Positions 8,377 to 17,294 are shown, counted from the first letter of the stretch. The stretch is 64,000 nucleotides of DNA from Pseudonocardia sp. DSM 110487 (GCF_019468565.1 NZ_CP080521.1:2604001-2668000), one strand, 5' to 3'. The notes: generated by a model from the letters alone, not told the origin. Program-made: numbers and translations.

Positions 8377-9299
8377 CCGCCGTCGACACGCCGAGCCCAC
8401 CCGCGACGACCGCGCGACCGCCGGCGCATGTGCCGCGCTACCGCCAGCCCGACGTCACCGCCATGCTGCCGCGCTGGCTGCGCGCCGCCGTGCTGGCCCT
8501 GCTGCTCGCGCTGGTGCTCGTGCCGGTCGGCTACATCGCGCTGGCCTCGTTCATGCCCGACGTGGACGTCGCCAACGGACAGGTCGTGCCCGACGAGATC
8601 ACGGTCACCAACTACGTCGACATGTGGACCACCGTCGACCTCGGGGGCGGGCTCGCGAACAGCCTGCTCGTGTCCGGGGCGGTCGCCGTGGTCTCCGCGC
8701 TGCTCGCCGTCGTCACCGCGTACTGCCTCGTGCGGGTCGCGTTCCGCGGCCGGCTCGCCATCCTCCGCGCGCTCGTGGCGCTGCAGAGTGTGCCCGGCAC
8801 CCTGTTGCTGCTGCCGATCTTCGTGCTGTTCTCCTCGGCGCGCACCTACCTGGACATCACGATCGTCGGCACCCGCTTCGGCCTGATCGTCACGTACCTG
8901 ACCTTCGCGCTGCCGTTCTCCACCTGGGTGATGGTCACCTACCTGCGTGGACTGCCCCGAGAGCTGGAGGAGGCGGCGATGATCGACGGGTGCACCACGA
9001 TCGGGGTGCTGCGCCGGATCGTGATCCCGCTCAGCTGGCCGGGGATCATCGTGGCGGCGGTGTTCGCGTTCCTGCTCGGCTGGAACGACGTGTTGTTCGC
9101 GTCGGTGATGACCCGCCCGGAGACCCAGACCGCCGCCGTCGTCCTGCAGGTCTTCGGGCAGACCCAGGAGGGCGGCGCGCTGCCGCTCTACGGCCAGCTG
9201 ATGGCATCTGCGCTGGTCTGCGCGCTGCCCGTCGTCGTGCTCTACCTCGTCTTCCAGCGCTACCTCGTCGGTGGCCTCACGGCAGGAGGAGTCAAGTGA
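8373..9299 (+). CDS. Sugar ABC transporter permease (MalG-like)
   Basis: A 308-residue second CUT1 permease with the EAA loop E-E-A-A-M-I-D-G-C-T-T then I-V-I-P. It has a longer proline-rich N-terminal tail than its partner. Starts with GTG in a 4-nt overlap with the first permease and ends in a 4-nt overlap with the isomerase-like gene, so the three are translationally coupled. Confidence 0.9.
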   Translation: MTAVDTPSPPATTARPPAHVPRYRQPDVTAMLPRWLRAAVLALLLALVLVPVGYIALASFMPDVDVANGQVVPDEITVTNYVDMWTTVDLGGGLANSLLVSGAVAVVSALLAVVTAYCLVRVAFRGRLAILRALVALQSVPGTLLLLPIFVLFSSARTYLDITIVGTRFGLIVTYLTFALPFSTWVMVTYLRGLPRELEEAAMIDGCTTIGVLRRIVIPLSWPGIIVAAVFAFLLGWNDVLFASVMTRPETQTAAVVLQVFGQTQEGGALPLYGQLMASALVCALPVVVLYLVFQRYLVGGLTAGGVK

Positions 9300-10132
9300 G
9301 GTTCTCGGTGTTCACGGCCGCCACCCCGGACTGGACCCCGGAGGAGGCAGTGACCCGGCTGGCCGACCAGGGCTGGGAGGGCGTCGAGTGGCGGGTGGTC
9401 GACCAGCAGGACGCCCCCGAGCCGGGCTTCTGGGCCGGCAACCGCTGCACCTGGCCGCTCAGCTCGCTCCGCGGCGACGTCCCGCGCATCCGGAAGCTGA
9501 CCGAGGAGGCAGGCCTGGCGATGTCGGGTATCGGCGGCTACGCCTCCTGCCACGAGCGCGACGACGTCGAGACGCTCCTCGCCGCCACCGCGGAGCTCGG
9601 CGCAGGCCGGGTGCGCGTGCGCACCCCCGGGCTCGACGGGACGCCCTACCCGGAGCTCTTCGACGGCGCGCGGCGGGCGTTCGCGTGGGTCGCGGAGCGG
9701 GCCGCCCACCACGGCGTGAAGGCCCTCGTCGAGCTGCACCACCAGACGATCGTGTCGAGTGCGTCGGCCGCGCTGCGGCTGCTGGACGGGCTCGACCCGG
9801 CGGCCGTTGGCGTCATCCACGACCTCGGCAACCTCGTCATCGAAGGCGGCGAGGACAACCGCGCCGGGCTCGAGATGCTCGGGCCCTACCTCGCGCACGT
9901 GCACGTCAAGAACTGCTCGTGGTACCCCGTCGAGACCGGCGACGACGGCACCGTGCGGTGGGAGCACCGCTGGGACGAGCTCCCCACCGGGCAGGTGGAC
10001 GTGCACGGCTACCTGCGCACCCTGCGGGAGGTCGGCTACGACGGCTGGGTCACGCTCGAGGACTTCTCCACGGCCCGGCCGCTCGCCGAGCGCACCGCCC
10101 GTGATCTCGCCTACCTCCGCGCCGGGTTGTAG
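9296..10132 (+). CDS. Sugar phosphate isomerase/epimerase (xylose-isomerase-like TIM barrel)
   Basis: A 278-residue AP-endonuclease-2/xylose-isomerase-like barrel. The metal-ligand pattern is visible as V-E-L-H-H (strand 5), V-I-H-D-L-G-N, H-V-H-V-K-N and T-L-E-D-F, as in IolE/IolI-type isomerases and 3-keto-sugar epimerases. GTG 9296 is chosen because GGAGGAG is just upstream and the start overlaps the permease stop by 4 nt. Last gene of the LacI-controlled operon; it probably acts on the imported sugar or its oxidised form. Confidence 0.85.
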   Translation: MRFSVFTAATPDWTPEEAVTRLADQGWEGVEWRVVDQQDAPEPGFWAGNRCTWPLSSLRGDVPRIRKLTEEAGLAMSGIGGYASCHERDDVETLLAATAELGAGRVRVRTPGLDGTPYPELFDGARRAFAWVAERAAHHGVKALVELHHQTIVSSASAALRLLDGLDPAAVGVIHDLGNLVIEGGEDNRAGLEMLGPYLAHVHVKNCSWYPVETGDDGTVRWEHRWDELPTGQVDVHGYLRTLREVGYDGWVTLEDFSTARPLAERTARDLAYLRAGL

Positions 10133-10147
10133 TCCATCTTCGTGGGT

Positions 10148-11026
10148 TCACTGCTGGAGCGCGGCGCGGAGAGCCGAGTCCAGGTCGGGGTGGCGGAACG
10201 TGAAGGCGCTCCTCGTGAGCCGGTCGGGGAGGACTCGCAGGCTGCCGAGTACTTCGGGTGCGACCTCGCCCATGACGAGGCGCAACGGCCAGATCGGAAG
10301 CCGGAGCATGGCCGGCCTGTCCAGTTCGCGGGCTAGGGCGGTGGCGAACTCGCGGCTGCGCGCCGGGTTCGGGGCGGTGATGTTGTACGGCCCGCGCGCC
10401 TGGGGATCCGCGGCCAGGAAGCGGATGGCACGGATGGTGTCGTCCAACGAGACCTGGCTCCAGAACTCGCGGCCAGAGCCGATCGTGGCTCCGAGCCCGG
10501 ATCGGAACCACGGCAGGAGCTGCGGCAGGACGCCGCCCTCCCGGGAGAGTACGAGGCCCATGCGGAGGTGACACACCCGGACGCCGGCATCCTGCGCCGG
10601 CCGAGTTGCCGCCTCCCAGCGTTGGGCGACGAGGGGAAGAAAGCCACGTGAGACGGGGGCGGATACCTCGGTCAGCGGTTCGTCGCCCCGGTCGACGCCG
10701 TACCAGCGCATCCCGGAAGCGGAGATCAGCACGGCGGGGCGGGCCTCGGCGCACAGCTCGGCCAGCGCGGCGGTCGTCTCGATCCTGCTGTCGAGCAGCA
10801 CCTTCTTGTAGGAGGGCGTCCACCGGCGGTCGCCGAGGCCCGCGCCTGCGAGGTTCACGACCAGGTCGGCGCCGACGAGGTCGTCCTGCGTCGGCGGCCA
10901 CCGGACTTCTCCGGGCGCCCGCGGCGCGCGCCGGACCAGGCGCGTGACGACACAGCCGTCCCGCTCCAGCGACCGGCACAGCGCGGTGCCCAGCAGGCCG
11001 CCGGCCCCGGCGATCACCACGTTCAT
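10148..11026 (-). CDS. TIGR01777-type NAD-dependent epimerase (SulA-like SDR)
   Basis: A 292-residue extended SDR. It has the nucleotide-binding A-G-A-G-G-L-L-G at the N-terminus, N-L-A-G-A-G-L-G, S-A-S-G-M-R-W-Y-G and, in the C-terminal DUF1731-like part, M-G-E-V-A-P-E-V-L then S-x-R-V-L-P. This is the YfcH/SulA-like TIGR01777 family; physiological substrate unknown. The ATG at 11026 overlaps the stop of the upstream membrane protein gene by 4 nt (ATGA), so the two are co-translated. Confidence 0.88.
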   Translation of the reverse strand: MNVVIAGAGGLLGTALCRSLERDGCVVTRLVRRAPRAPGEVRWPPTQDDLVGADLVVNLAGAGLGDRRWTPSYKKVLLDSRIETTAALAELCAEARPAVLISASGMRWYGVDRGDEPLTEVSAPVSRGFLPLVAQRWEAATRPAQDAGVRVCHLRMGLVLSREGGVLPQLLPWFRSGLGATIGSGREFWSQVSLDDTIRAIRFLAADPQARGPYNITAPNPARSREFATALARELDRPAMLRLPIWPLRLVMGEVAPEVLGSLRVLPDRLTRSAFTFRHPDLDSALRAALQQ

Positions 11027-11478
11027 CCGGTGCTCACGCTCAACGTCGTCAGGAAGGCCGCGCCGACGAGCCCGAGCATCGTCCACGCGAGCTGTCGGAG
11101 GCGGCGTTGGAAGCCCGGCAGCTCCTCCGGCAGCGCGAACACCCGTGCGGGCCAGTGCCGCCAGGACACGTGGACGAACACGGCGCCGGCGAGCAGGTAC
11201 AGCACGAGCGCGATGCAGTAGCCGAGCCGGACCTCCGGTCGGCTGACCAGCACCGCCAGGTCGGTGGTCAGCAGCGCCGCGACCAGTGCGACCACCGGAC
11301 GGCGGTTCCCCTGCGCCAGGGTCAGGAGGAACTCCTCGCGGTGCACGTGGTCGGGGAAGAACCGGTCGACGCGGGGTTGCACGACCGTGAGGCTGTAGAT
11401 CATCGACCCGAGCCAGACCGCTGCCAGTGCCAGGTGGGCGACCGTGACCGCCGTCGCCACGGCGGCGGTATCGATCAT
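11023..11478 (-). CDS. Small integral membrane protein (CopD/DUF-like)
   Basis: A 151-residue protein with four likely transmembrane segments (residues about 5-28, 60-80, 85-105, 125-148). The opening H-L-A-L-A-A-V-W-L-G-S-M is reminiscent of CopD-domain or related four-helix membrane proteins, but I cannot name the family with confidence. First gene of a two-gene operon with the TIGR01777 epimerase. Confidence 0.7.
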   Translation of the reverse strand: MIDTAAVATAVTVAHLALAAVWLGSMIYSLTVVQPRVDRFFPDHVHREEFLLTLAQGNRRPVVALVAALLTTDLAVLVSRPEVRLGYCIALVLYLLAGAVFVHVSWRHWPARVFALPEELPGFQRRLRQLAWTMLGLVGAAFLTTLSVSTG

Positions 11479-11588
11479 GGACTGAGATTAGCCGGGCTCG
11501 AGCCGGCGAGCACGAGCACCCGGACTCGTGCGCGAGGTATGCCGGCCCGAGCCGGGAACGGCGCGCCCGACGACAGTTTCATCGCACG

Positions 11589-11680
11589 GGAAACCATCCA
11601 CAAGCTCGAGATCGACCTGAGGGTTCTCGGTCGAAGATCGAAAAGCCCTGAGGTCGACGTCGACCGTGTGGATGGTTTCC
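11589..11680. repeat. 92-bp imperfect palindrome
   Basis: GGAAACCATCCACA at 11589-11602 is the exact reverse complement of 11667-11680. Further in, the arms keep partial complementarity (TCGACCTGAGGG against CCCTGAGGTCGA), so the block could form a long cruciform. It lies in the gene-free stretch 11479-11815, together with REP copy C; no coding sequence is convincing there. Confidence 0.75.
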
Positions 11681-11732
11681 GCGGCCGGTCACCGATGAAA
11701 GGCGGGAACGCGTCGACCACCCCTCACCCACC

Positions 11733-11798
11733 ATGATCCAGACTGGTCTCGGTTGCTCATCGCTCTCGCTGCGGCCATGAGCACCCGATACTGAGGAC
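11733..11798. repeat. REP-like palindromic repeat, copy C
   Basis: Same arrangement as the repeats near position 600: ATGATCC, then GGTTGCTCAT, a short centre, then CCATGAGCACCC. The outer right arm is less well preserved. It ends just before the stop of the permease gene at 11816. Confidence 0.7.
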
Positions 11799-11815
11799 CT
11801 TGCAAGGCGCGACCG

Positions 11816-12718
11816 CTAACCCTTGATCGAGCCAGCCGTGAGCCCCTGCATGATCCGCTGGTTGAGGAAAAGGTAGAGCACGAGCACTCCGGTCACCGTG
11901 ATGCAGATGGCCGCCATCAGCGGGCCGTAGTCGAGGGCGCCGTACTCGCCGCTGAAGTTCAGCAGGCCGGCCTGGATCGTGTTGAGCTCGCGGCGGTTGG
12001 CGAAGGTGATGGCGAAGAGCAGGTCGTTCCAGATGAGGAAGAACTGCACGAGTGCGACGGTGAGCACGGCGTTGCGCACCATCGGGAACCCGATGGAGAA
12101 GAAGGAGCGGACGATGCTCGCCCCGTCGATCGTGGAGGCCTCGAAGATCTCGCGCGGGATCGCGCGGAAGTAGGTGGCCATCATGAGGATCGTCAACGGG
12201 AGGCCGTGGGCGGTGTAGGTGATGATCAGCGGCCACAGGGTGCCCGTCAGGCGCAGGTTGAAGTAGATCGTGAAGAGCGGGAGCAGGATCATCTGTCCGG
12301 GGATCATGATGCCGGCCAGCACGGTGAGCAGCACCGTGTTGCGGCCTTTCCACACCATCACCTCGAGCGCGAACCCGGCGGCCACCCCGAGCAGGATGAT
12401 GAGCAGGAGCGAGGGGACGGTCGCCACGACGCTGTTGCGGATCGTCGTGGCGAGCGAGCCGGTCTCCCACGCCGTCGCGTAGTTGTCCCAGCGGAACTCG
12501 GCGGGGAGTGCCCACGACGGCGTGCTGATGAACTCCTGGCTGGACTTCAGCGAGTTCATGAACAGCCAGAACAGCGGGTACAGCTCGATCACCAGCAACA
12601 CGGCGATGCCGATCGCTACCGGTACGCGCCGCACCAGCTCGCCCACGCTCCGGCGCCTGCGCCGGTTCCGGACCGGCTCGGCGGTCAGGGTGGGCCGGGG
12701 ATCGGTCAGGGTGGCCAC
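11816..12718 (-). CDS. Carbohydrate ABC transporter permease (MalG-like)
   Basis: A 300-residue CUT1 permease with an Arg-rich N-terminus, about six membrane segments and the EAA loop E-A-S-T-I-D-G-A-S-I-V. The GTG at 12718 has GGGGAGGAG upstream. Last gene of an operon (binding protein, permease, permease) read leftwards from 14932. No ATPase is encoded nearby. Confidence 0.9.
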   Translation of the reverse strand: MATLTDPRPTLTAEPVRNRRRRRSVGELVRRVPVAIGIAVLLVIELYPLFWLFMNSLKSSQEFISTPSWALPAEFRWDNYATAWETGSLATTIRNSVVATVPSLLLIILLGVAAGFALEVMVWKGRNTVLLTVLAGIMIPGQMILLPLFTIYFNLRLTGTLWPLIITYTAHGLPLTILMMATYFRAIPREIFEASTIDGASIVRSFFSIGFPMVRNAVLTVALVQFFLIWNDLLFAITFANRRELNTIQAGLLNFSGEYGALDYGPLMAAICITVTGVLVLYLFLNQRIMQGLTAGSIKG

Positions 12719-12729
12719 GTCTCCTCCCC

Positions 12730-13611
12730 TCAGGCCGTGATGTCGCGTCGCGCCGAGCGGAAGACCACGACCGTAACGGCGAAGCACATGATCGTGAGTA
12801 GCAGCGCGATCGTGCTCCCGTATCCGTAGTCGCCGTAGGCGAAAGCGGTGCGGTACATGTACAGAGTCAATGGCGTGTTGCTCGTGCCCGGTCCGCCGTT
12901 GGTGAGCGCGAGCACGGAGTCGAACACCTTGATGGTGCCGTTCAGGCTGAAGATCACCGACGACAGCAGGATCGGCAGTGACAGCGGCAGCACGATGTGG
13001 CGGAAGAGCGACCAGCGACGTGCGCCGTCGAGCCTCGCCGATTCCAGGATGTCCTCCGGGATGTCGAGCAGCCCCGCGTAGATGAGCACGCCGTAGAAGC
13101 CCATCGAGCGCCACAGGTCCATCACGATGATGACGATGAACGCGGTGTCGCCCGCGCCGAGCCAGTCGACGCCGCCGAGGCCGACGTTCACGAGCAGCTC
13201 GTTCACCACACCGTCGCGGGGCGCCGACTGGAACAGCTTCTGGTAGAGCAGCGCGATCGCCACCGTCGGGATGACGACCGGGAAGAACACGAGCGTGCGG
13301 ACGAACGACGAGAGCCTGCGCAGCACGAACACGTAGAACAGCGCGAGGGCGTAGCCCACCACCACCTGTCCGAGTGACATGAGCGCCGCGTACTTCACGG
13401 TGAACGCGAACGCCTCGTGCACGTCCGGATCGGCGACGAGCCGGGCGAAGTTGTCGAACCCGGCGAACCGGAAACCCTCGAGCGCGTTGCCCTTGAAGAA
13501 CGTGTAGCCGAGCGACCACACGACCGGCACGAGCATCGCGAGCGTGTACACGAGAAGGGCGGGGCCGAGCAGGATCGCAATGGCCCTGCGGTCGCCGAGT
13601 ACGGATCTCAT
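12730..13611 (-). CDS. Carbohydrate ABC transporter permease (MalF-like)
   Basis: A 293-residue CUT1 permease with six or so hydrophobic segments and the EAA loop E-S-A-R-L-D-G-A-R-R-W then I-V-L-P. Also typical is L-T-N-G-G-P-G near the C-terminus. It starts one base after the stop of the binding-protein gene and is followed after 11 bases by the second permease. Confidence 0.9.
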   Translation of the reverse strand: MRSVLGDRRAIAILLGPALLVYTLAMLVPVVWSLGYTFFKGNALEGFRFAGFDNFARLVADPDVHEAFAFTVKYAALMSLGQVVVGYALALFYVFVLRRLSSFVRTLVFFPVVIPTVAIALLYQKLFQSAPRDGVVNELLVNVGLGGVDWLGAGDTAFIVIIVMDLWRSMGFYGVLIYAGLLDIPEDILESARLDGARRWSLFRHIVLPLSLPILLSSVIFSLNGTIKVFDSVLALTNGGPGTSNTPLTLYMYRTAFAYGDYGYGSTIALLLTIMCFAVTVVVFRSARRDITA

Positions 13612-13612
13612 C

Positions 13613-14932
13613 TCAGCCGGCGTCGAGGTCCGTCTGGAGCATCTGCATGAACTCCTCCGGCGACAGCTGGCCCGTGACGAGCAGCGGTGCGTTGTTCGAC
13701 GAGTCCTGGCCGGCCTTCGCGTTGAACAGGGCCTCGAACCACAGCACGCTCTCCGTGCTGTTCGAGATGCGCTGCTGGACGTCCTGCGTGATCGCGGGCT
13801 GCTCGGGGACCTCGCCCTGGATCTTGAACCCGGAGATGGTGTTCTCCTCGACGAGCGAGCGTTCCCCGAAGTTCTCGGTCATGCACTTGAGCCAGTCCGC
13901 GACCCGCGGGCTGAAGGTCTCCGAGCCGAACGTCGACGGCAGGCCGACGTTGGAGGGGTACTGGTCGATGGACCCGGCCCCGCCCTCCACCGCCGGGAAC
14001 GGCATGAACCCGACGTTGTCCAGGCCGATCTGGTTCTTCTCCGGGTTGTTCACGGCCGACAGCGCCCAGGTGCCCATGTAGTACATCGCCGCGTTGCCGT
14101 TCAGGAACTCGTTCTGCGCGCTGTCGAAGTCGAGCGACGTGACGTTCTGCCCGAGGTAGCCCTTTCGGCCGAGATCCGCGATGACGGCGGCCGCCCTCAC
14201 GTACTCCGGATCGGTGAGCTTCGCCGTGCCATCGGCGACGGCCTGCAGGGCGTTCGGGCCGAGTGAGCGGTAGAGGTAGCCGCTGATCAGGCGAGTGATC
14301 GGCCAGCCCTGCTCGCCGGAAGCGGCAAAGGGCTGGATCCCCTTCGCGGCGAAGGCGTCGGCGATCCGCATCAGCTCGCCCCACGTCTTCGGCTCCGAGA
14401 AACCGTTCTCGGCGAAGTAGGCCTTGTTGTAGAAGATGCCCTCGATGTTGAACTGGAAGGGCAGGAAGTTGAACGCCCCGCCGTAGAGCTTCTTGATCGT
14501 CGAGATCGCGGCCGGTTCGATCCGGTCGAGCACGCCCAGCTTCTGCAGCTCCTGCTCGAAGTCGACGAGCTTGCCCGCTTTCCACAGCTTCACACCCTCG
14601 GCCGGCGTGCCACCCGCGGCGAACATGACGGGGAGCGCGTCCTGGCCCGCGAGCAGCTGGATCTGGGCGTCGAGCTCACCCTGCGGGATCGAGCTGATGT
14701 CGAGCGGCAGCGCCGCGTTCTGCGCGGCGCACTTGTCCTGGGCCAGCGACTCCAGCACCGGCGCGATGTTGCCGTTCTCGACGTTGTAGAGGTACGTCAG
14801 CTTGCCCGGGTCCTGTGCGGCCCCGCCGCTCTCGCCGCCCCCGCCGCAGGCGGCGAGCAGTACGGCGGACGTCATCGCCGCGCCGACGACGATGCAACGA
14901 CGCCATGGGCGCCGACGATGAGCCGTGGTCAC
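13613..14932 (-). CDS. ABC transporter sugar-binding lipoprotein
   Basis: A 439-residue family-1 solute-binding protein. The signal has an Arg-rich N-terminus, hydrophobic core and lipobox L-A-A-C followed by a Gly-rich linker. Mature-domain signs include N-I-E-G-I-F-Y-N-K-A-Y-F, W-G-E-L and F-L-N-G-N-A-A-M-Y-Y-M-G. GTG 14932 follows GAGGAGGAACT. First gene of the transporter operon; a LacI-type box lies 28 bases upstream. The sugar is unknown, but the shared boxes link it to the SDR, SMP-30 and LacI genes to the right. Confidence 0.9.
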   Translation of the reverse strand: MTTAHRRRPWRRCIVVGAAMTSAVLLAACGGGGESGGAAQDPGKLTYLYNVENGNIAPVLESLAQDKCAAQNAALPLDISSIPQGELDAQIQLLAGQDALPVMFAAGGTPAEGVKLWKAGKLVDFEQELQKLGVLDRIEPAAISTIKKLYGGAFNFLPFQFNIEGIFYNKAYFAENGFSEPKTWGELMRIADAFAAKGIQPFAASGEQGWPITRLISGYLYRSLGPNALQAVADGTAKLTDPEYVRAAAVIADLGRKGYLGQNVTSLDFDSAQNEFLNGNAAMYYMGTWALSAVNNPEKNQIGLDNVGFMPFPAVEGGAGSIDQYPSNVGLPSTFGSETFSPRVADWLKCMTENFGERSLVEENTISGFKIQGEVPEQPAITQDVQQRISNSTESVLWFEALFNAKAGQDSSNNAPLLVTGQLSPEEFMQMLQTDLDAG

Positions 14933-14959
14933 AGTTCCTCCTCGAACGCGACGCGCCGC

Positions 14960-14973
14960 TTGAGACGTTTCAA
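14960..14973. promoter_or_regulatory. LacI-type box 1 (transporter operon)
   Basis: TTGAGACGTTTCAA, a near-perfect palindrome, just upstream of the binding-protein gene. It resembles the boxes at 15186 and 17263. Confidence 0.65.
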
Positions 14974-15185
14974 ACGAGGGGAGGTTATCCACGGTGCAAA
15001 GGGGGTGTCAAGGCAGGTGGGGCCCACCAGGCTCGCGTTCTTCCGACGAACGGCGCGTTGGTCGGAACCTATCCGGCGAACGCGCCGTTCGTCGGAAAGG
15101 GTCGGTTACCTGGGGCTATGAGCTCGTGGGGTCGATCACGGCGCCCGCGGCTGTCGACACGGCCACGGCCGTCGCGCTACCGTCG

Positions 15186-15199
15186 TTGAAACGTTTCGA
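15186..15199. promoter_or_regulatory. LacI-type box 2 (SDR operon)
   Basis: TTGAAACGTTTCGA, matching box 1 at 12 of 14 positions, 16 bases before the GTG of the SDR gene. CG-centred palindromes of this kind are typical LacI/GalR operators. Confidence 0.65.
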
Positions 15200-15215
15200 G
15201 AGCCGAGGAGGACTC

Positions 15216-15968
15216 GTGGGCTCGTTCGGCGGGAGGCGGGTGCTCGTCACGGGTGGGGCGGGGGCGCTGGGGAGCGTCATCGTCCGCTCGTTCGTGGCCG
15301 CGGGCGCGGACGTCGCGATCCTCGACCTCGACGCGGGGCGAGCGGGGGCGCTCGCCGACGAGCTGGACGGGAACGGGCAACGGGTTCGACCGGTCGGGGC
15401 CGACCTCACCGACCACGACGCCACGCTGGCGGCGATCACACCCGTGCTCGACGGATGGGGCGGGATCGACATCCTGGTCAACGCGGCGGGCGGCGGCACC
15501 GTGAAGCCCTTCGCCGAGATGGACGCGGCGACGTGGCGCGTCCAGATGGCCCGCAACCTGGACTCGGTCTTCCACGCCACGCGCGCCGTGCTGCCCGACA
15601 TGCTGGAGCGCCGCGACGGGCGCATCGTCAACATCGCCTCGGTGGCCGCGATCGCGGGTGGCCGGCTGGTCCGCGGCGCCACCGCGTACGCGACGGCGAA
15701 GGCGGGGGTCGTCGGGCTCACGAAGGCGCTCGCCATCGAGGTCGCGGAGCGGGGCGTGACCGTGAACGCGCTGGCACCGGGCGCGCAGGCGACCCCTGGC
15801 CGCGACAACGACACCCCAGAGCGGCGGGAGGCCCTGCTCGCGCAGATCCCCACCCGGCTGCTGGGGGAGCCGCAGCACCTCGCCGACGTGGTGCTGTTCC
15901 TGGCTTCAGCGTCGGCGGTCAACATCACCGGTGTCGTCCTGCCGCTCGATGGCGGCCACTCGATCTGA
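15216..15968 (+). CDS. SDR family oxidoreductase (FabG-like)
   Basis: A 250-residue SDR with T-G-G-A-G-A-L-G, N-A-A-G, and Y-A-T-A-K after S-V-A. It ends with L-P-L-D-G-G-H, as in FabG-type sugar/polyol dehydrogenases. GTG 15216 is preceded by CGAGGAGGAC. It is divergent from the transporter operon and followed nine bases later by the carboxymuconolactone-decarboxylase-like gene. Likely oxidises an imported sugar or polyol; substrate unknown. Confidence 0.88.
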   Translation: MGSFGGRRVLVTGGAGALGSVIVRSFVAAGADVAILDLDAGRAGALADELDGNGQRVRPVGADLTDHDATLAAITPVLDGWGGIDILVNAAGGGTVKPFAEMDAATWRVQMARNLDSVFHATRAVLPDMLERRDGRIVNIASVAAIAGGRLVRGATAYATAKAGVVGLTKALAIEVAERGVTVNALAPGAQATPGRDNDTPERREALLAQIPTRLLGEPQHLADVVLFLASASAVNITGVVLPLDGGHSI

Positions 15969-15977
15969 GGAGAGGGC

Positions 15978-16385
15978 ATGACTGAGCGGCTGGAACGCGG
16001 CAGGCGGTGGTTCGAGGAGGTCTACGGCCCCGGCACGTCCGACGGTCTCCTCGAGATGCAGCAGGGCGTGGCCAAGGACCTGGCCCGGTTCGGTGTCGAG
16101 TTCAACTTCGGCGACATCTACTCGCGGCCGGGTCTCACGCTCCAGCAGCGGGAGCTGCTCTCCCTCGCCTCGCTGGTGACGATCGGCGGGCTGGAGCCGC
16201 AGCTGCGCGGGCACACCCGCGGCGCGATCCGCGTGGGCTGCACCCCGACCGAGATCCTCGAGACCGTCATCCACGTCGTGCAGTACTGCGGCTTCCCCAG
16301 GGCGCTGAACGCGATCCGGGTCGTCACCGATCAGCTCGTCGAGCTGGGCCTCGACATCCCGCCTGCGACCGGCCGTGAGGCCTGA
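15978..16385 (+). CDS. Carboxymuconolactone decarboxylase-like protein
   Basis: A 135-residue protein of the CMD family (PcaC-like): L-T-L-Q-Q-R-E-L-L-S-L-A-S-L, then G-A-I-R-V-G-C-T-P-T-E-I-L-E and V-V-Q-Y-C-G-F-P-R-A. Family members include 4-carboxymuconolactone decarboxylase and AhpD-like proteins; there is no CxxC, so an AhpD-type peroxidase role is unlikely. Preceded by GAGGAGAGGG. Its last 55 bases overlap the 3' end of the convergent SMP-30 gene. Confidence 0.85.
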   Translation: MTERLERGRRWFEEVYGPGTSDGLLEMQQGVAKDLARFGVEFNFGDIYSRPGLTLQQRELLSLASLVTIGGLEPQLRGHTRGAIRVGCTPTEILETVIHVVQYCGFPRALNAIRVVTDQLVELGLDIPPATGREA

Positions 16386-17233
16386 ACCGTCGCGGTGCGG
16401 ATCCGGTAGAGGCTCGTGCTCGCGGTGATGTAGAGATCGCGTCCGTCGTCGCCGCCGAAGCACACGTTCGATACGACCTCCGGTACGGGGATCTTCAGCA
16501 GCAGTTCGCCCGCGGGGGAGAGGACCTGGACGCCGTCGCCGCTCGAGGTCCAGATCCGACCCGCCTCGTCGACCCGGAACCCGTCGCTCGCGCCCGGCTC
16601 GACGACCGCGAACACGCTGCCGGCCCCGCCGGCGGCCGGGTAGGCCTTGAGGTGCCGCGGCCCGTCCGGCACCTGCAGGAACCCGGTGTCGGCGACGTAG
16701 AGCACCGACTCGTCGGGGGAGAACGCAATGCCGTTCGGGTGCACCATGTCGGTGATCACCGGCTCGGTGTCACCGGTGGTCTCGTCGTGCCGGAAGACGT
16801 AGCAGGCGCCGTAGTCGGAGACGCCCGGATGGCCCTCCCGGCCGCTCTCGTGGATCCCGTAGGGCGGGTCGGTGAACCAGATCGCGCCGTCGGAGGCCAC
16901 CACCACGTCGTTCGGCGAGTTGAACCGGCCACCGGCCCACCGCTCCACCACGGGCGTGACCACGCCGTCGTGCTCACGCTCGATCCGGCGCAGGCCATGC
17001 GAGCACTGCACGACCCGTCCGTCGAGATCGACCGTGCGGCCGTTGACGAACTCGACCCCGGATCGGTGCACGGCGGTGCGCCCCGTGGCCGGGTCGTACT
17101 CGAGGATGCGGTCGTTCGGGATGTCGCTGAACCGAACACTCCGGGTGGAGGGCAGCCAGGCCGGCCCCTCGCCCCACTCCGTCCCGCTGAACAGCCGTTC
17201 GAGCTCCGCCCCCGGCTCGACCAGCGCGTTCAT
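16331..17233 (-). CDS. SMP-30/gluconolactonase/LRE family protein
   Basis: A 300-residue six-bladed propeller of the SMP-30 lactonase family: E-G-P-A-W near the start, F-N-S-P-N-D-V-V-V (metal-binding Asn-Asp), F-T-D-P-P-Y-G and H-P-N-G-I-A-F-S-P-D. It probably opens a sugar lactone made by the neighbouring dehydrogenase. ATG 17233 is taken; a GTG at 17254 is also possible and neither has a good SD. The C-terminal 18 codons overlap the CMD-like gene on the other strand. LacI-type box 3 lies just upstream. Confidence 0.88.
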   Translation of the reverse strand: MNALVEPGAELERLFSGTEWGEGPAWLPSTRSVRFSDIPNDRILEYDPATGRTAVHRSGVEFVNGRTVDLDGRVVQCSHGLRRIEREHDGVVTPVVERWAGGRFNSPNDVVVASDGAIWFTDPPYGIHESGREGHPGVSDYGACYVFRHDETTGDTEPVITDMVHPNGIAFSPDESVLYVADTGFLQVPDGPRHLKAYPAAGGAGSVFAVVEPGASDGFRVDEAGRIWTSSGDGVQVLSPAGELLLKIPVPEVVSNVCFGGDDGRDLYITASTSLYRIRTATVQASRPVAGGMSRPSSTS

Positions 17234-17262
17234 GTCGTCAGCGTGCCAGAACACCGGCTAGA

Positions 17263-17276
17263 TTGAAACGATACGA
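17263..17276. promoter_or_regulatory. LacI-type box 3 (between SMP-30 and lacI)
   Basis: TTGAAACGATACGA: the left half is identical to box 2, the right half degenerate. It lies in the 61-bp gap between the divergent SMP-30 and LacI genes, so it may serve both and give autoregulation. Confidence 0.55.
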
Positions 17277-17294
17277 CGGCGCGAGGAGATCAGA

